The position numbers and the translations under genes were made by a program. Source: Aeromonas diversa CDC 2478-85 (lineage in GTDB: Bacteria > Pseudomonadota > Gammaproteobacteria > Enterobacterales > Aeromonadaceae). From it: 64,000 nucleotides of DNA. The stretch lies in assembly GCF_000819805.1 (NCBI RefSeq), contig NZ_CDCE01000027.1:99847-163846 (forward strand), given 5' to 3'. A model generated the notes under the pieces. That model saw only the letters and a program-made list of their open reading frames with translations. It did not search any database and had not been told where the DNA came from. Positions 22,964 through 32,787 of this stretch are shown in pieces (the first letter of the stretch is position 1; every line of letters begins with the position of its first letter).

Positions 22964-23875
22964 TCACGATCCAGACACGCCAAAATGGCCCAATATCTTG
23001 TCCAATTCCATCAAGCTTCCGTAACTTATCACTAACTTGCCGCTATCTTTTTTACCGGTCTGGATCTGGACTCTGGAACCAATCGCCTCGGCCAGTTGGC
23101 GCTCCAGGTATTCCAACTGGGGATCGGCGGCACGGGTCTCCTTGGCCACGACAGGCTCCTGGCTCTTTTGCACCAGACGCTCCGTCTCGCGCACCGTCAG
23201 GCCCTTCTGAACCACGGTACGGGCCAGCTCTGACTGGGCCTCGCCACTCAGCGCCAGCAGGGCGCGGGCGTGGCCCATATCGAGATCGCCATGCTCCACC
23301 AGACGCTTTACGTCGTCATTGAGCTGGTTCAGACGCAGCAGGTTGGTGACCGTGGTACGGGACTTGCCAACCGCATCGGCCACCTGCTGGTGGGTCAGCT
23401 CGAACTCGGTCAGCAGGCGCTGCAGTGCCACCGCTTCCTCGATGGCGTTGAGATCCTCACGCTGGATGTTCTCGATGAGCGCGATGGCGACCGCGGCCTC
23501 GTCCGGTACGTCCTTGACCAGGCAGGGCACCACCTCGAGGCGGGCCAGCTGGGCGGCACGCCAGCGGCGCTCACCGGCGATGATCTCGAAGTGCTGCTCC
23601 CCCAGGGTGCGGACCACTATGGGCTGGATCACCCCTTGCGCACGGATTGAACTGGCCAGCTCTTCGAGCGCCTCCTGAGACATGTCCTTGCGCGGTTGAT
23701 ACTTGCCGGATTGCAGCCACTCTACCGGCAGCTTGCGCAGCTCCCCTTGGGGGATGACAGGTTGCATCGCCTGTTCGGTACGCAGATCGCTCTGAACCTG
23801 TTTCTGGCGGGCCGCAGAACTGGTGCTCAGCAGGGCATCGAGGCCCTTGCCGAGGCCACGTTTCTTCGGGGTCAT
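22964..23875 (-). CDS. parB: Chromosome-partitioning protein ParB
   Basis: This is the CTP-dependent clamp that loads at parS and spreads along origin DNA for segregation. It has 303 residues. The N-terminus KKRGLGKGLDALLS is the ParA-contact region, the nuclease-like CTP-binding box is seen in IAGERRWRAAQLA, and the parS-reading helix-turn-helix is LTHQQVADAVGKSRTTVTNL. It overlaps the parA stop by four bases. Four matching parS-like palindromes lie 21-32 kb to the right. Order parB-parA-rsmG-mnmG on the minus strand is typical for chromosomal Par loci. Confidence 0.98.
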   Translation of the reverse strand: MTPKKRGLGKGLDALLSTSSAARQKQVQSDLRTEQAMQPVIPQGELRKLPVEWLQSGKYQPRKDMSQEALEELASSIRAQGVIQPIVVRTLGEQHFEIIAGERRWRAAQLARLEVVPCLVKDVPDEAAVAIALIENIQREDLNAIEEAVALQRLLTEFELTHQQVADAVGKSRTTVTNLLRLNQLNDDVKRLVEHGDLDMGHARALLALSGEAQSELARTVVQKGLTVRETERLVQKSQEPVVAKETRAADPQLEYLERQLAEAIGSRVQIQTGKKDSGKLVISYGSLMELDKILGHFGVSGS

Positions 23876-24675
23876 AGGGTTTCTCGTTCTATAGCAGCGG
23901 CCTGTCGCTCTTGTTCCTGACGACGCAGCATCTCGCCGGCCAACGCCAGGTAGGCCTTGGCCCCTACCGAAGATTTGTCATAGTGCATGGCCGGCGCTCC
24001 GAAGCTGGGAGCCTCGGCCAACCGGACGTTGCGGGGAATGATAGTGCGGTAGACCTTGTCGCCAAAGTGCTGTTTCAGCTGATCGGACACATCATTGGCC
24101 AGACGATTGCGATGATCGAACATGGTGCGCAGCACCCCTTCGATCCGCAGGTCCGGGTTGACCACGGCGGCCAGCTTGCTGATGGTGTCGACCAGGGCGG
24201 TGAGCCCCTCCAGCGCGTAGTACTCGCACTGCATGGGCACCAGCACCGAATCGGCGGCGGCCATGGCGTTGACGGTGAGCATGTTGAGGGAAGGGGGACA
24301 GTCGATGAAGATGTAATCGTACTTGTCCCGCACCGATGCCAAGGCATTACGCAGCCGGATCTCGCGGGCGAAGAACTCCATCAGGCGGATCTCGGCCGCG
24401 GTCACGTCCGCATTGGCGGCGATCAGGTGATAGCCACCCGTGGTCTCACGGATGATCACCTCGCCGACCGGCGCCTCTTCGATGAGGAGCTCATAGGCGG
24501 TACGCTCGACGTCGTACTTGTCGACCCCGCTACCCATGGTGGCATTGCCCTGGGGATCCAGATCGATCACCAGCACCTTGCGTCGGGTGGCAGCCAGCGA
24601 TGCGGCCAGATTGACACAGGTGGTGGTCTTCCCTACGCCTCCCTTCTGGTTGGCTATGGCGATGACTTTTCCCAC
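23872..24675 (-). CDS. parA: Chromosome-partitioning ATPase ParA (Soj)
   Basis: This Walker-type ATPase forms the nucleoid gradient that moves ParB-parS complexes. The protein is 267 residues starting at GTG 24675, directly after an AGGGGAG ribosome site. Upstream in-frame ATGs lack one and would add a non-conserved extension. The deviant Walker A motif KGGVGKTT is at residues 11-18, and Walker B is in IFIDCPPSLNMLT. The gene lies 28 bases after rsmG and overlaps parB by four bases, so the three are likely one transcript. Confidence 0.97.
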   Translation of the reverse strand: MGKVIAIANQKGGVGKTTTCVNLAASLAATRRKVLVIDLDPQGNATMGSGVDKYDVERTAYELLIEEAPVGEVIIRETTGGYHLIAANADVTAAEIRLMEFFAREIRLRNALASVRDKYDYIFIDCPPSLNMLTVNAMAAADSVLVPMQCEYYALEGLTALVDTISKLAAVVNPDLRIEGVLRTMFDHRNRLANDVSDQLKQHFGDKVYRTIIPRNVRLAEAPSFGAPAMHYDKSSVGAKAYLALAGEMLRRQEQERQAAAIERETL

Positions 24676-24703
24676 GCTCTCCCCTAACTCGATAGTGTGC
24701 CCA

Positions 24704-25327
24704 CTAGGGACGGGTGACATTAAACTCCAGCAGGTGGCGCTCCCCTTCCAGCTCAGGCACCTTGAGGGCATGAGAGGCGATGAGAGAGACGCCGGCTGGC
24801 AGACTGGCCAACTCCTCGGCGGGGTAAATCCCCTTGAGAGCCAGGAAGCGGCCATCGGTGGCGGGCAGGTGGTGGCACCAGGTCAGCATGTCCTCCAGGG
24901 AGGCGAAGGCACGACTCAGCACCCCGTCGAATCCCTGCTCGGGATGGTAATCCTCAACCCGAGACTGCACCGGTGTGACATTGGTCAACCCCAACTCCAG
25001 GATCACCTGGCGAATAAAGCGGATCCGCTTTCCCAGGCTATCGAGCAGTACAAACTGCTTGTCCGGATTGATGATGGCCAGCGGTAACCCAGGCAACCCC
25101 GGACCCGTTCCCACGTCGATGAAACGCTCCCCTTGCAGATGGGGGCTGACCACCAGGCTGTCCATGATGTGCTTGACCAGCATGGCCTCGGGCTCGCGCA
25201 CCGAGGTCAGATTGTAAGCCTTGTTCCACTTGTGCAGCAACTCAACCAACTGAACCAGTTGGCTCTTCTGTTGATCGGTAATAACAATACCGGCCTGCAC
25301 GAGCAGGCCGTTCAATCTTTCCAGCAT
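24704..25327 (-). CDS. rsmG: 16S rRNA G527 N7-methyltransferase
   Basis: RsmG methylates G527 of 16S rRNA with S-adenosylmethionine; its loss gives low-level streptomycin resistance. The SAM motif [17 protein letters not shown] is near residue 70, and [12 protein letters not shown] follows near residue 135. The start is taken at ATG 25327 (207 residues), six bases after GAGG and matching the family start MLxxL; an ATG at 25333 touches the ribosome site. It follows mnmG by eight bases. Confidence 0.96.
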   Translation of the reverse strand: MLERLNGLLVQAGIVITDQQKSQLVQLVELLHKWNKAYNLTSVREPEAMLVKHIMDSLVVSPHLQGERFIDVGTGPGLPGLPLAIINPDKQFVLLDSLGKRIRFIRQVILELGLTNVTPVQSRVEDYHPEQGFDGVLSRAFASLEDMLTWCHHLPATDGRFLALKGIYPAEELASLPAGVSLIASHALKVPELEGERHLLEFNVTRP

Positions 25328-25335
25328 GGGCATCC

Positions 25336-27225
25336 TCAGGCGGTCTTGCGCAGCAGACCGTGTTTTTTCAGGTGAACCAGCAGAATCGAGATGGCCGCCG
25401 GCGTGATGCCGGAGATGCGCGAGGCTTGGCCTATGGTCTGCGGCTTGGCATCGTTGAGCTTGGCCACCACCTCGTTGGAGAGGCCGTTCACATCGCGATA
25501 GTCGAGATCCAGCGGCAGCAAGGTGTGCTCGTTACGCAGCTGTTTCTCCACCTCGTCCTGCTGACGCTCGATATAGCCGGCGTACTTGATCTGGATTTCC
25601 ACCTGCTCGGCGGCCTGGGCGTGCTCGAGACCGGGACCAACCCCCTCGATGGCCATCAGGCCGTCGTAGGTGACCTCGGGGCGACGCATCAGCTCTTCGA
25701 GCGAGTGTTCGCGTGACAGCGGGGTGTTAACCAGCTCGTTGATCGCCGCCAGCGACGGGTGCTGCGGGTGGATCCAGGTGCTGCGCAGGCGCTGACGCTC
25801 CTGTTCGACCTGTTCCAGCTTCTCGTTGAACTTGGCCCAGCGTTCGTCATCGACCAGGCCCAGCTCGCGGCCGGCCGGGGTGAGGCGCAGATCCGCGTTA
25901 TCTTCACGCAGCAGCAGGCGGTACTCGGCACGGCTGGTGAACATGCGATAGGGTTCGCGGGTTCCCAGGGTGGAGAGATCGTCCATCATCACGCCCATGT
26001 AGGCCTGATCCCGACGAGGATGCCAGGGATCCTTGCCCTGGGCGCGCAGGGCTGCGTTAAGACCGGCCAGCAGCCCCTGGGCACCGGCTTCTTCGTAGCC
26101 GGTGGTACCGTTGATCTGGCCGGCGAAGAACAGGTTCGGGATGAACTTGCTTTCCATGTTGGCCTTGAGATCCCGCGGATCGAAGAAGTCGTACTCGATA
26201 GCGTAGCCAGGGCGAGTGATGTGGGCGTTCTCGAAGCCACGGATCGAGCGAACGATCTGTACCTGCACATCGAACGGCAGGCTGGTAGAGATGCCGTTCG
26301 GATAGAGTTCGTGAGTAGTCAGCCCCTCGGGCTCGACGAAGATCTGATGCGACGTCTTGTCGGCAAACCGCATGATCTTGTCTTCGATAGAGGGGCAGTA
26401 ACGGGGGCCGATCCCCTCGATAACCCCGGCGTACATGGGGCTGCGATCCAGGTTGCCGCGGATCACGTCGTGGGTCTGCTCGTTGGTGTGAGTCACGAAG
26501 CAGGAGATCTGACGCGGGTGCTGGCTGGCGTCACCGATGAAGGAGAAGACCGGGGTCGGCGTGTCACCAGGCTGCTCCTGCATCACGGAGAAGTCGACAC
26601 TGCGGGCATCGATGCGTGGCGGCGTGCCGGTCTTGAGGCGATCGATGCGCAGTGGCAGTTCGCGCAGACGTTGAGCCAGGGCGATCGAGGGAGGATCACC
26701 GGCGCGACCACCGCGGTAGTTCTCGAGGCCAACGTGGATCAGGCCGTTCAGGAAGGTGCCAACGGTCAGCACCACCGCCTTGGCGGTAAAGCGGATCCCG
26801 GTCTGGGTGACTACCCCCACCACTCGGTCGCCGTCCATGATGAGATCGTCGCAGGCCTGCTGGAAGATCTTCAGATTCGGCTGGTTCTCCAGCATCTGGC
26901 GCACCGCTGCCTTGTAGAGCAGACGATCCGCCTGGGCGCGAGTGGCACGTACCGCAGGTCCCTTCGATGAGTTGAGGGTGCGGAACTGGATCCCGCCAAG
27001 ATCGATGGCGCGCGCCATGATCCCGCCGAGTGCGTCGATCTCCTTGACCAGGTGTCCTTTACCGATCCCACCCACTGCCGGGTTGCACGACATATGGCCG
27101 AGGGTATCGATATTGTGGGTCAGCAGCAGGGTATTCATCCCCATACGGGCTGCCGCAGTGGCCGCCTCGGTGCCGGCGTGACCGCCACCGACGACGATCA
27201 CATCAAATTGTTCATGGTATTGCAT
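25336..27225 (-). CDS. mnmG: tRNA U34 carboxymethylaminomethyl synthase subunit (GidA)
   Basis: MnmG is the FAD-dependent partner of MnmE; together they modify wobble uridine 34 of several tRNAs. The protein is 629 residues, as in E. coli. It starts [22 protein letters not shown] with the FAD dinucleotide fold, and carries the family signatures [12 protein letters not shown] and [17 protein letters not shown]. The start is ATG 27225; the open frame continues upstream but enters the origin region. Transcription leaves oriC, the conserved arrangement in which mnmG transcription can influence origin opening. MnmE is encoded 8 kb away. Confidence 0.98.
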   Translation of the reverse strand: MQYHEQFDVIVVGGGHAGTEAATAAARMGMNTLLLTHNIDTLGHMSCNPAVGGIGKGHLVKEIDALGGIMARAIDLGGIQFRTLNSSKGPAVRATRAQADRLLYKAAVRQMLENQPNLKIFQQACDDLIMDGDRVVGVVTQTGIRFTAKAVVLTVGTFLNGLIHVGLENYRGGRAGDPPSIALAQRLRELPLRIDRLKTGTPPRIDARSVDFSVMQEQPGDTPTPVFSFIGDASQHPRQISCFVTHTNEQTHDVIRGNLDRSPMYAGVIEGIGPRYCPSIEDKIMRFADKTSHQIFVEPEGLTTHELYPNGISTSLPFDVQVQIVRSIRGFENAHITRPGYAIEYDFFDPRDLKANMESKFIPNLFFAGQINGTTGYEEAGAQGLLAGLNAALRAQGKDPWHPRRDQAYMGVMMDDLSTLGTREPYRMFTSRAEYRLLLREDNADLRLTPAGRELGLVDDERWAKFNEKLEQVEQERQRLRSTWIHPQHPSLAAINELVNTPLSREHSLEELMRRPEVTYDGLMAIEGVGPGLEHAQAAEQVEIQIKYAGYIERQQDEVEKQLRNEHTLLPLDLDYRDVNGLSNEVVAKLNDAKPQTIGQASRISGITPAAISILLVHLKKHGLLRKTA

Positions 27226-27357
27226 CTGGATCACCTTGATCTGCACGCCTGAAGATCGTTGTTCTGCCCGGTTAAAAAGGCGGGACATTCTAGCCGTTTC
27301 GATGCCTCAGGGGAACGTCTACTTGGTGTCCAATATAGATCCAGGATCCGTCGAATA

Positions 27358-27417
27358 GATCTTAAAGGATCTTTAGATCGATCTTTTATTGGATCTTTTA
27401 TTAGATCCGACGAGATC
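27358..27417. repeat. AT-rich GATC repeats, predicted DNA unwinding element
   Basis: GATC-started short repeats occur at 27358, 27368, 27376, 27380, 27392, 27404 and 27414. The two at 27380 and 27392 are identical over GATCTTTTATT. This matches the layout of the E. coli L, M and R 13-mers next to the first DnaA box. Confidence 0.8.
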
Positions 27418-27597
27418 TGTTGATAAGGGCTTTTTGATCAGAAAGATCATTGCGTTAAGCGCGATCGTGAGCTGTGGAAAAGCTTGGATCCAAGAGGGGG
27501 GGAGCAGGGGACAACCTGCCATTTTATGCACATGGCAAATCCGTCCATCGAGTTCATCATAGGATAACTATAGGTTTTTAAGAGGTTTACATCATGG

Positions 27598-27606
27598 TTA
27601 TCCACA
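27598..27606 (+). promoter_or_regulatory. DnaA box TTATCCACA
   Basis: This is a perfect consensus 9-mer inside oriC. It overlaps a palindrome CCACATATGTGG (27602-27613). Confidence 0.85.
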
Positions 27607-27735
27607 TATGTGGGTTTTGTTGTGGGTAAACATATGAAAACTGATCCGCAGCGGATCTGTTGATAACTGAGTGGACAGTGGATCGGCGGGGGCACGGTGG
27701 GGATCGCGCCAAAACGGGCGATCCCCAACCACTGA

Positions 27736-28185
27736 TCATGCGATCAGTGTTATCCAGTCGCGGATCCAGATCTCGGCGGCGTCTTCGGGGATCTCGTGTT
27801 GGGTCACATCGATCTCCAAGCGCTCGCCGATCCGGCTGGCACCGCAGCTCGACAAGAGGGTGTCCAGCGTTCGGCCGGCGCCGCAGAAGGTATCGTAGCT
27901 ACTGTCTCCAAGCGCGATCACGCCGTAACGACGACCAGCAAGATCCGGTTTTTTAAGGGAAAGATCCTCGGTGAAGGGCTGCAGGTTGTCGGGGACGTCT
28001 CCAGCACCGTGGGTGGAGGTGACCACGAGAAGAATGCCGTCGGGATCGGCGAGCACCTCGTCGAGCCGAGCCGGATTGTGCTCGGTGGCCTGGTGTCCGG
28101 CCTCTTCCAGCAAGCCGCATACATGTTCCGCGACATACTCGGCAGCCCCCAGCATGGAGCCGATCACCAGATGGACATGAGCCAT
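27736..28185 (-). CDS. mioC: Flavodoxin-like protein MioC
   Basis: MioC is a small FMN-binding flavodoxin that supports electron transfer, for example in biotin synthase assays. It has 149 residues. The phosphate-binding loop reads IGSMLGAAEYVAEH, and the FMN-contact regions are VTSTHGAGDVPDN and ALGDSSYDTFCGAG. It is encoded on the minus strand and so is transcribed into oriC, the conserved arrangement. A DnaA box lies just upstream of its start, consistent with DnaA-controlled transcription through the origin. Confidence 0.95.
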   Translation of the reverse strand: MAHVHLVIGSMLGAAEYVAEHVCGLLEEAGHQATEHNPARLDEVLADPDGILLVVTSTHGAGDVPDNLQPFTEDLSLKKPDLAGRRYGVIALGDSSYDTFCGAGRTLDTLLSSCGASRIGERLEIDVTQHEIPEDAAEIWIRDWITLIA

Positions 28186-28234
28186 GGGTAGATCCTGTTT
28201 ACAGTGAGTGTGGGCGAATTCTACTCCCTACTCA

Positions 28235-28243
28235 TGTGGATAA
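28235..28243 (-). promoter_or_regulatory. DnaA box upstream of mioC
   Basis: TGTGGATAA at 28235-28243 (TTATCCACA on the minus strand) lies 50 bases upstream of the mioC start. E. coli mioC is repressed by DnaA through a similarly placed box. Confidence 0.75.
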
Positions 28244-28481
28244 ATATGGATAAAGTCTGGGGAGAAAGGATGGTGCATGTGATTTTCTGCAAAATGGAAT
28301 GATTCGAGCCATCGCTTCAAAAATGAGGTTGCTGGGCAGAATGGGAAAGGAGTGAGCGCCGATACTCGCAGCAAAATGGCATCGACAGCACCCTGGTCAT
28401 ACGGGGTGGTGCCGAATGGCTTCTTGAACCCTTCTATCTATACTTCTGCCATCGACAGCAACCTCTGGAGCTGAATGGTTC
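28244..28481. other. Intergenic region between mioC and the TonB receptor gene
   Basis: There is no convincing gene here. A 32-codon frame at 28376-28474 ends before the receptor and has no family. The stretch CATCGACAGCA occurs twice (near 28380 and 28450), a short direct repeat of unknown meaning. The promoter of the downstream five-gene operon should lie here, but I see no clear -35/-10 pair. Confidence 0.4.
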
Positions 28482-30349
28482 ATGACAATCCGGCATCGAA
28501 GGCATCTCTTGCTGCTGGCGCTGGCGGGTTGCTCCGCCTCGTCATCTTGTTGGGCTGATGATTATGGGCATGAAGATCTGGCTGAGCTTAGTCTGGAGCA
28601 GCTGGCTGACATTGAAGTCAGCGGTGTCTCACGAAAGACGGAGCGCCTTCGTGACACGCCAGCGAGTGTCTATGTGATCACGGGGGAAGCCATCCGCCGT
28701 AGCGGGGCGACAACGCTGCCTGAGGCGTTGCGATTGGCCCCCAATCTGCAGGTTGCCCGCATCGACGCCCAGACTTACGCCATCAGTGCCCGCGGCTTCA
28801 ATTCCAATATCGCCAATAAGTTGCAAGTATTGATCGACGGGCGTATCGCCTACACCCCCCTTTACTCTGGCGTGTTCTGGGACACCCACGATCTGCTGCT
28901 GGAGGACGTCGAACGCATCGAGGTTATCGGAGGTGCCAACGCGACTCTCTGGGGGAGCAATGCGGTGAACGGAGTTATCAATGTGATTACCCGCTCCGCT
29001 GCGGCAACCCAGGGCGGTCTGCTCATGGCGGGTGGGGGGGGAGAAGAGCAGGGGGCCGCGCTGAGGTATGGAGGGTCAGTGTCGGATGGCTATTACCGTG
29101 TCTATGGTGAGGGAGCCCATCAGAATCAGACTCAAAGAGAGAGTGGAGACGACAGGGGAGATGCCTGGCGCTCAGGTCGGGCTGGCTTTCGGGTGGATAC
29201 GGGCTCTTTGACTATGCTGGGCGGTGCCTACCAGGGACGACTGGATAGGGGGGGCTGGACGATGGTCGCATTCGGGGGGTCAATCTGATGGGGCGCTGGC
29301 AGCACACTCTGACTGAGGATTCCCGGTTGCAACTGCAAGCCTATTACGATCGCCGCGAACGGGAGTTGCCCGGATTGTTCGAGGAAGCGCTGGACATACT
29401 GGACATCGAACTCCAACACAATCTGGGATGGGGTGAGCGGCAGGCGATTGTTTGGGGTGTCGGGCAGCGGATGGCATGGGATTCGGTCGAAAATGGACCA
29501 CTACTACAGTTTCTGCCCGCGGATCGTCGCCTGCATTGGAGCAGTCTGTTCGTCCAGGATGAGATCCTGCTCTCGCCGACCTGGCGTCTGACTCTTGGAA
29601 TGCGTCTGGAGGATAACACCTACACCGGAATGGAGTGGATGCCCAGTGCCAGATTGGCATGGCACCTGGATGAAGAGCATCTCTGGTGGGCCTCATTGGC
29701 GCGTGGAGTCCGCACCCCTTCGCGTCTGGACCGGGAATTTTATATACCTCACCTGTTGGACGGTGGTGCCGATTTTTCTTCCGAGACGGTAAATACCATG
29801 GAACTGGGATACAGGGGGCAGGCCGGCAGTCGGGCCAGCTACTCCTTGAGCCTCTTCTACAGCGAGTATGACGATCTGCGTACCACTGAGCCCAGAAACG
29901 GCGCATTGGTGATAAGCAACGGGATGGAGGCGACCATCAAGGGAGTTGAGGCCTGGACCCAATATAGACTCACCCAAGACTGGCAACTGATGACAGGGGG
30001 GCTGCTGATGGATGAGGATCTTCGCCTGAAGCCGGACAGTGCCGACGCAGGAAAGGGAACAGGAGGTGTCAACGATCCCGGTTGGCAGTGGCAGTTGCGC
30101 GTGAGTGGGGCTTTAAGCCCCACTCACGATCTGGATCTTTCCCTACGGCATGTTGGGGCTCTCTCCACTCCTGACATTCCTGCCTATACCACACTGGATA
30201 TGAATCTGAACTGGCGCCCCTTCGATGCGTTTGATCTTTCACTCGTGGGGCGCAATCTGGTGGGGCCGGGACACTGCGAGTTTGGCACCCAGGGGAGCTG
30301 CAGCGAGTTCGGGCGCAGCCTGTATCTGCAGTCGCGCTATCGGTTCTAA
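28482..30349 (+). pseudogene. TonB-dependent outer-membrane receptor, interrupted by a one-base frameshift
   Basis: This is a TonB-dependent receptor. A signal peptide ends near SSCWA, followed by a possible TonB box IEVSG and a full plug domain (DTPASVYVITGEAIRRSG, ISARGFNSNIANKLQVLIDG, RIEVIGGANATLWGSNAVNG), then the beta-barrel. The first frame stops at 29286-29288; the barrel continues from about 29279 in another frame and ends properly at YLQSRYRF. The switch is in a run of six G (29274-29279). One added G would give an uninterrupted protein of about 622 residues reading FGGVNLMGRW. It is the first gene of an operon with a YfiR-like gene, a kinase and c-di-GMP genes. The ligand is unknown. 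Confidence 0.85.
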
Positions 30350-30355
30350 GGGGGA

Positions 30356-30892
30356 ATGATGAGAGCCTGGCTCCTGTCTATTGCGTTGGTCATGCTGGCG
30401 CCGGGTTTTGTTCGCGCCGATGATCTGGCCCTGAGTGTCAAAGCCGCCTTTATGTATAAGTTTTGTAGCTATGTGGAGTGGCCACCCGGCACCTTTCCCA
30501 CCTCGGACAGCCCCATTGTAATCGGGGCCATCGACAGCGATCCCGACATGATCAGGCGGCTTCGAGAGACTGTCGAGGGGCGCCGCGTTGTCGAGCGCCC
30601 CATCGAGGTTCACGAGTTCTCGGCAGCGCAGGTTCCAGAGCGGGTTCATGTTCTCTACCTGGGTCCTGCGGACTATGCCCACAGAGGGTTGTCGCAGCGT
30701 CTCAAGGGGACGCCCGTCTTGATTATTTCGGATAACCCAGATGGTCTCAGCCAAGGCAGCAGTATCAACTTTAGCCTTGATGACAACCGGGTTCGTTTCG
30801 ATATTTCGCTGGCTGCCGCCGAGGCAAACCGGCTCAAGATTAGTTCACGCTTGTTGGCGGTCGCTCGCCAAGTTAAGGAGGCAGCAAGATGA
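30356..30892 (+). CDS. YfiR-family periplasmic protein (DUF4154)
   Basis: This is a periplasmic protein of 178 residues with a signal peptide (ending GFVRA) and the YfiR/DUF4154 pattern: VKAAFMYKFCSYVEWP at the start of the mature protein, VIGAIDSDPD, then VLIISDNPDG and INFSLDDNRVRFDIS. In Pseudomonas YfiR represses the diguanylate cyclase YfiN from the periplasm. Here the downstream gene, overlapping by four bases, is a histidine kinase instead. The start is ATG 30356 or 30359, six to nine bases after the receptor stop and just after GGGGG. Inference: it gates the kinase. Confidence 0.88.
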   Translation: MMRAWLLSIALVMLAPGFVRADDLALSVKAAFMYKFCSYVEWPPGTFPTSDSPIVIGAIDSDPDMIRRLRETVEGRRVVERPIEVHEFSAAQVPERVHVLYLGPADYAHRGLSQRLKGTPVLIISDNPDGLSQGSSINFSLDDNRVRFDISLAAAEANRLKISSRLLAVARQVKEAAR

Positions 30893-32787
30893 TCATGGCG
30901 CTAGGCGTGCGCTCCATTCGTCACAAGCTGATGATTGGCATGCTCATGACGACGGTGATGGCCTTGTTCATCTCGGGCTTTAGCTTTATCGCCAACGATC
31001 TGGATAACTACCAAACCCGGGTATCGACGGAATTGATCACCCAGGCCAAGCTGATCGGTCAAGGGAGTGTGGCGGCCCTGCAATTTCAGGACTCCGAAGC
31101 CGCCAACGACACCCTGTCTCTGCTGCGACTGCGTCCTGAGATAGATGCCGCCGTTATCTATGATGCCCAAGGCAAGCCCTTTGCCCGCTATTTCAATAGT
31201 GATCGCCATGCCGATGAGTTACCTGATTCCCCGTCGCCGGACAGCCTGCTGATCGAGCGCGATAAAATCCGGCTGTTCCAGCGAGTTCGCTCGAACGGCG
31301 AGATCCAGGGAACCGTCTTCATCGCCGCCGAGTCGGGTCTGGAGGAGCGGGCCGCTCAAGTGGTGATGATAGCCTTCGGTGTCACAGTGCTGGCTCTGGT
31401 GGCTTCCACAGTCCTCTCTTTCTGGATCCAGTCCAGAATTACTCGTCCCGTCCTGGAGGTGACTGAGTTGGCACGCCAAGTGATCGAACGTCACGACTAT
31501 GGACTGCGCGCCGAGAAAACGACCAGCGACGAGATAGGCTACTTGGTCGATGCCTTCAATAACATGTTGTCCCAGATTGGGCAGAGAACGGCCGAACTGG
31601 AGGCCAGCAACGGACAGTTGGCACGTGAAGTTGGGGTGCGTGCCGATGCTGAAGCCGCTCTGCGTGAGAGTGAGCGGCGCTATCGCACTCTGGTGACGAC
31701 CCTGACGACCGTCATTTGGCGGGCCGACGGTGAGGGAGGCTTTCAGCCAAGCCAAAGTGCTTGGGACGGTTACACGGGTCAGACGCCGGAGACCCACGCC
31801 GGAGAAGGTTGGCTCAATGCCTTCCACCCCGATGATAGAGAGGGCTTACGCCTGCTGTGGCGCCAGGCCTGCGAGGAGGGGGCTCCCATGGAGCGGAGTC
31901 TGCGTCTCTGGCATGAGCGTGGTCAGGAGTACCGCTATGTCCTGTTCAAAGCAGTGCCCTTGCTTGGGCTGGACGGTCGCCCCCAAGAGTGGATGGGGGT
32001 CGTCGATGATGTACATGAACGGATGCAGGCGACTCAGGAGGTGGTGCGGCTGAATGCCGAACTGGAGCAAAGGGTTGCCATTCGAACGGCCGATCTGGAG
32101 AGCGCCAATAAGGAGCTGGAAGCCTTTAGTTACTCGGTATCCCACGATCTGCGGGCCCCCCTGCGAACTATCGATGGTTTCAGCTTGGCGCTACAGGAAG
32201 ATTATCGCGAGGGATTGGATGCCACGGCGCAGGACTATCTGGATAGGGTCCGTGCCGCTGCCCAGCGCATGGGACGCTTGATCGACGATATGTTGAATCT
32301 GTCTCGGGTCAGCCGTATGGAGTTGGAGCGCCAGCCACTGGACCTCTCTGCCATTGCGCAGGAGTTGGTAGCCGAGCTCAGGGAGCGCGATCCCCAGCGA
32401 GAGGTCACCGTTGAGATCGCCGGAGGCTTGCTCGCTTATGGTGACGCCAGGCTAATTCGGGTTGCCCTCGAGAACCTGTTGAATAATGCCTGGAAATACA
32501 CGGGCAAGACGGCGTCGCCATACATCGAGTTTGGCAAGGGAGAGTCTGGCTTTTTCGTCAGGGATAACGGCGCAGGATTTGACATGGCCTATGCCAATCG
32601 CCTGTTTGCCGCCTTCCAGCGGTTACACGACGCGCGTGAGTTTCCTGGTACCGGGGTCGGTTTGGCCACGGTACAGCGGGTGATTCGCCGCCATGGCGGC
32701 CGGATCTGGGCCGAATCCAGGGTCAACGAGGGAGCTACCTTCTTCTTCACCCTGTCCAGCAATGAGGAGAACCACCATGAACAATAA
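30889..32787 (+). CDS. Membrane sensor histidine kinase: CHASE8-like, HAMP, PAS, HisKA, HATPase
   Basis: This is an inner-membrane sensor kinase of 632 residues. A first membrane helix (about 15-35) is followed by a periplasmic segment resembling the CHASE8 domain of YfiN (LIGQGSVAALQFQDSEAAND). A second helix (about 158-180), HAMP (about 180-235) and a PAS domain (about 270-385) come next. The kinase core has the phospho-histidine in SVSHDLRAPLRTIDGF, N box LENLLNNAWKY, G1 DNGAGFD and G2 GTGVGLA. It overlaps the YfiR gene by four bases (ATGA) and the response regulator by 11. The core resembles phytochrome-type kinases that pair with small Rcp1-like regulators. Confidence 0.92.
   Translation: MIMALGVRSIRHKLMIGMLMTTVMALFISGFSFIANDLDNYQTRVSTELITQAKLIGQGSVAALQFQDSEAANDTLSLLRLRPEIDAAVIYDAQGKPFARYFNSDRHADELPDSPSPDSLLIERDKIRLFQRVRSNGEIQGTVFIAAESGLEERAAQVVMIAFGVTVLALVASTVLSFWIQSRITRPVLEVTELARQVIERHDYGLRAEKTTSDEIGYLVDAFNNMLSQIGQRTAELEASNGQLAREVGVRADAEAALRESERRYRTLVTTLTTVIWRADGEGGFQPSQSAWDGYTGQTPETHAGEGWLNAFHPDDREGLRLLWRQACEEGAPMERSLRLWHERGQEYRYVLFKAVPLLGLDGRPQEWMGVVDDVHERMQATQEVVRLNAELEQRVAIRTADLESANKELEAFSYSVSHDLRAPLRTIDGFSLALQEDYREGLDATAQDYLDRVRAAAQRMGRLIDDMLNLSRVSRMELERQPLDLSAIAQELVAELRERDPQREVTVEIAGGLLAYGDARLIRVALENLLNNAWKYTGKTASPYIEFGKGESGFFVRDNGAGFDMAYANRLFAAFQRLHDAREFPGTGVGLATVQRVIRRHGGRIWAESRVNEGATFFFTLSSNEENHHEQ

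Larger units (their letters stand above)
27226..27735. other. oriC: Chromosomal origin of replication oriC
   Basis: This 510-base gene-free segment lies between mnmG and mioC, the same place as E. coli oriC. I count 13 GATC (Dam) sites between 27338 and 27490 and seven more by 27745. Tandem AT-rich 12-mers GATCTTTTATTG (27380) and GATCTTTTATTA (27392) resemble the unwinding repeats. Consensus DnaA boxes are TTATCCACA (27598-27606) and TGTGGAAAA (27473-27481); TGTGGGTAA (27621-27629) is a near match. TGTTGATAA occurs twice (27418-27426 and 27658-27666), each inside a GATCTGTTGATAA repeat. Confidence 0.95.

Noticed and set aside
24676..24855. Longer parA starting at an upstream ATG
   Set aside because: It would overlap rsmG by more than 150 bases with a non-conserved extension, while GTG 24675 has a strong ribosome site and matches the family start.
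27598..27629. The palindromes CCACATATGTGG and CATATG in oriC as a possible insertion or attachment site
   Set aside because: There is no target-site duplication or integrase; the sequence is explained by a DnaA box and near-box.
28376..28474. A 32-codon frame just upstream of the TonB receptor
   Set aside because: It is short, has no recognisable homology, and the region is better explained as the operon leader.
29250..29256. The G7 run at about 29248-29254 as the frameshift site of the TonB receptor
   Set aside because: The reading on both sides (RLDRGGWTMVAFGG) remains plausible in the first frame, and the later G6 run joins the frames with a conserved-looking sequence.
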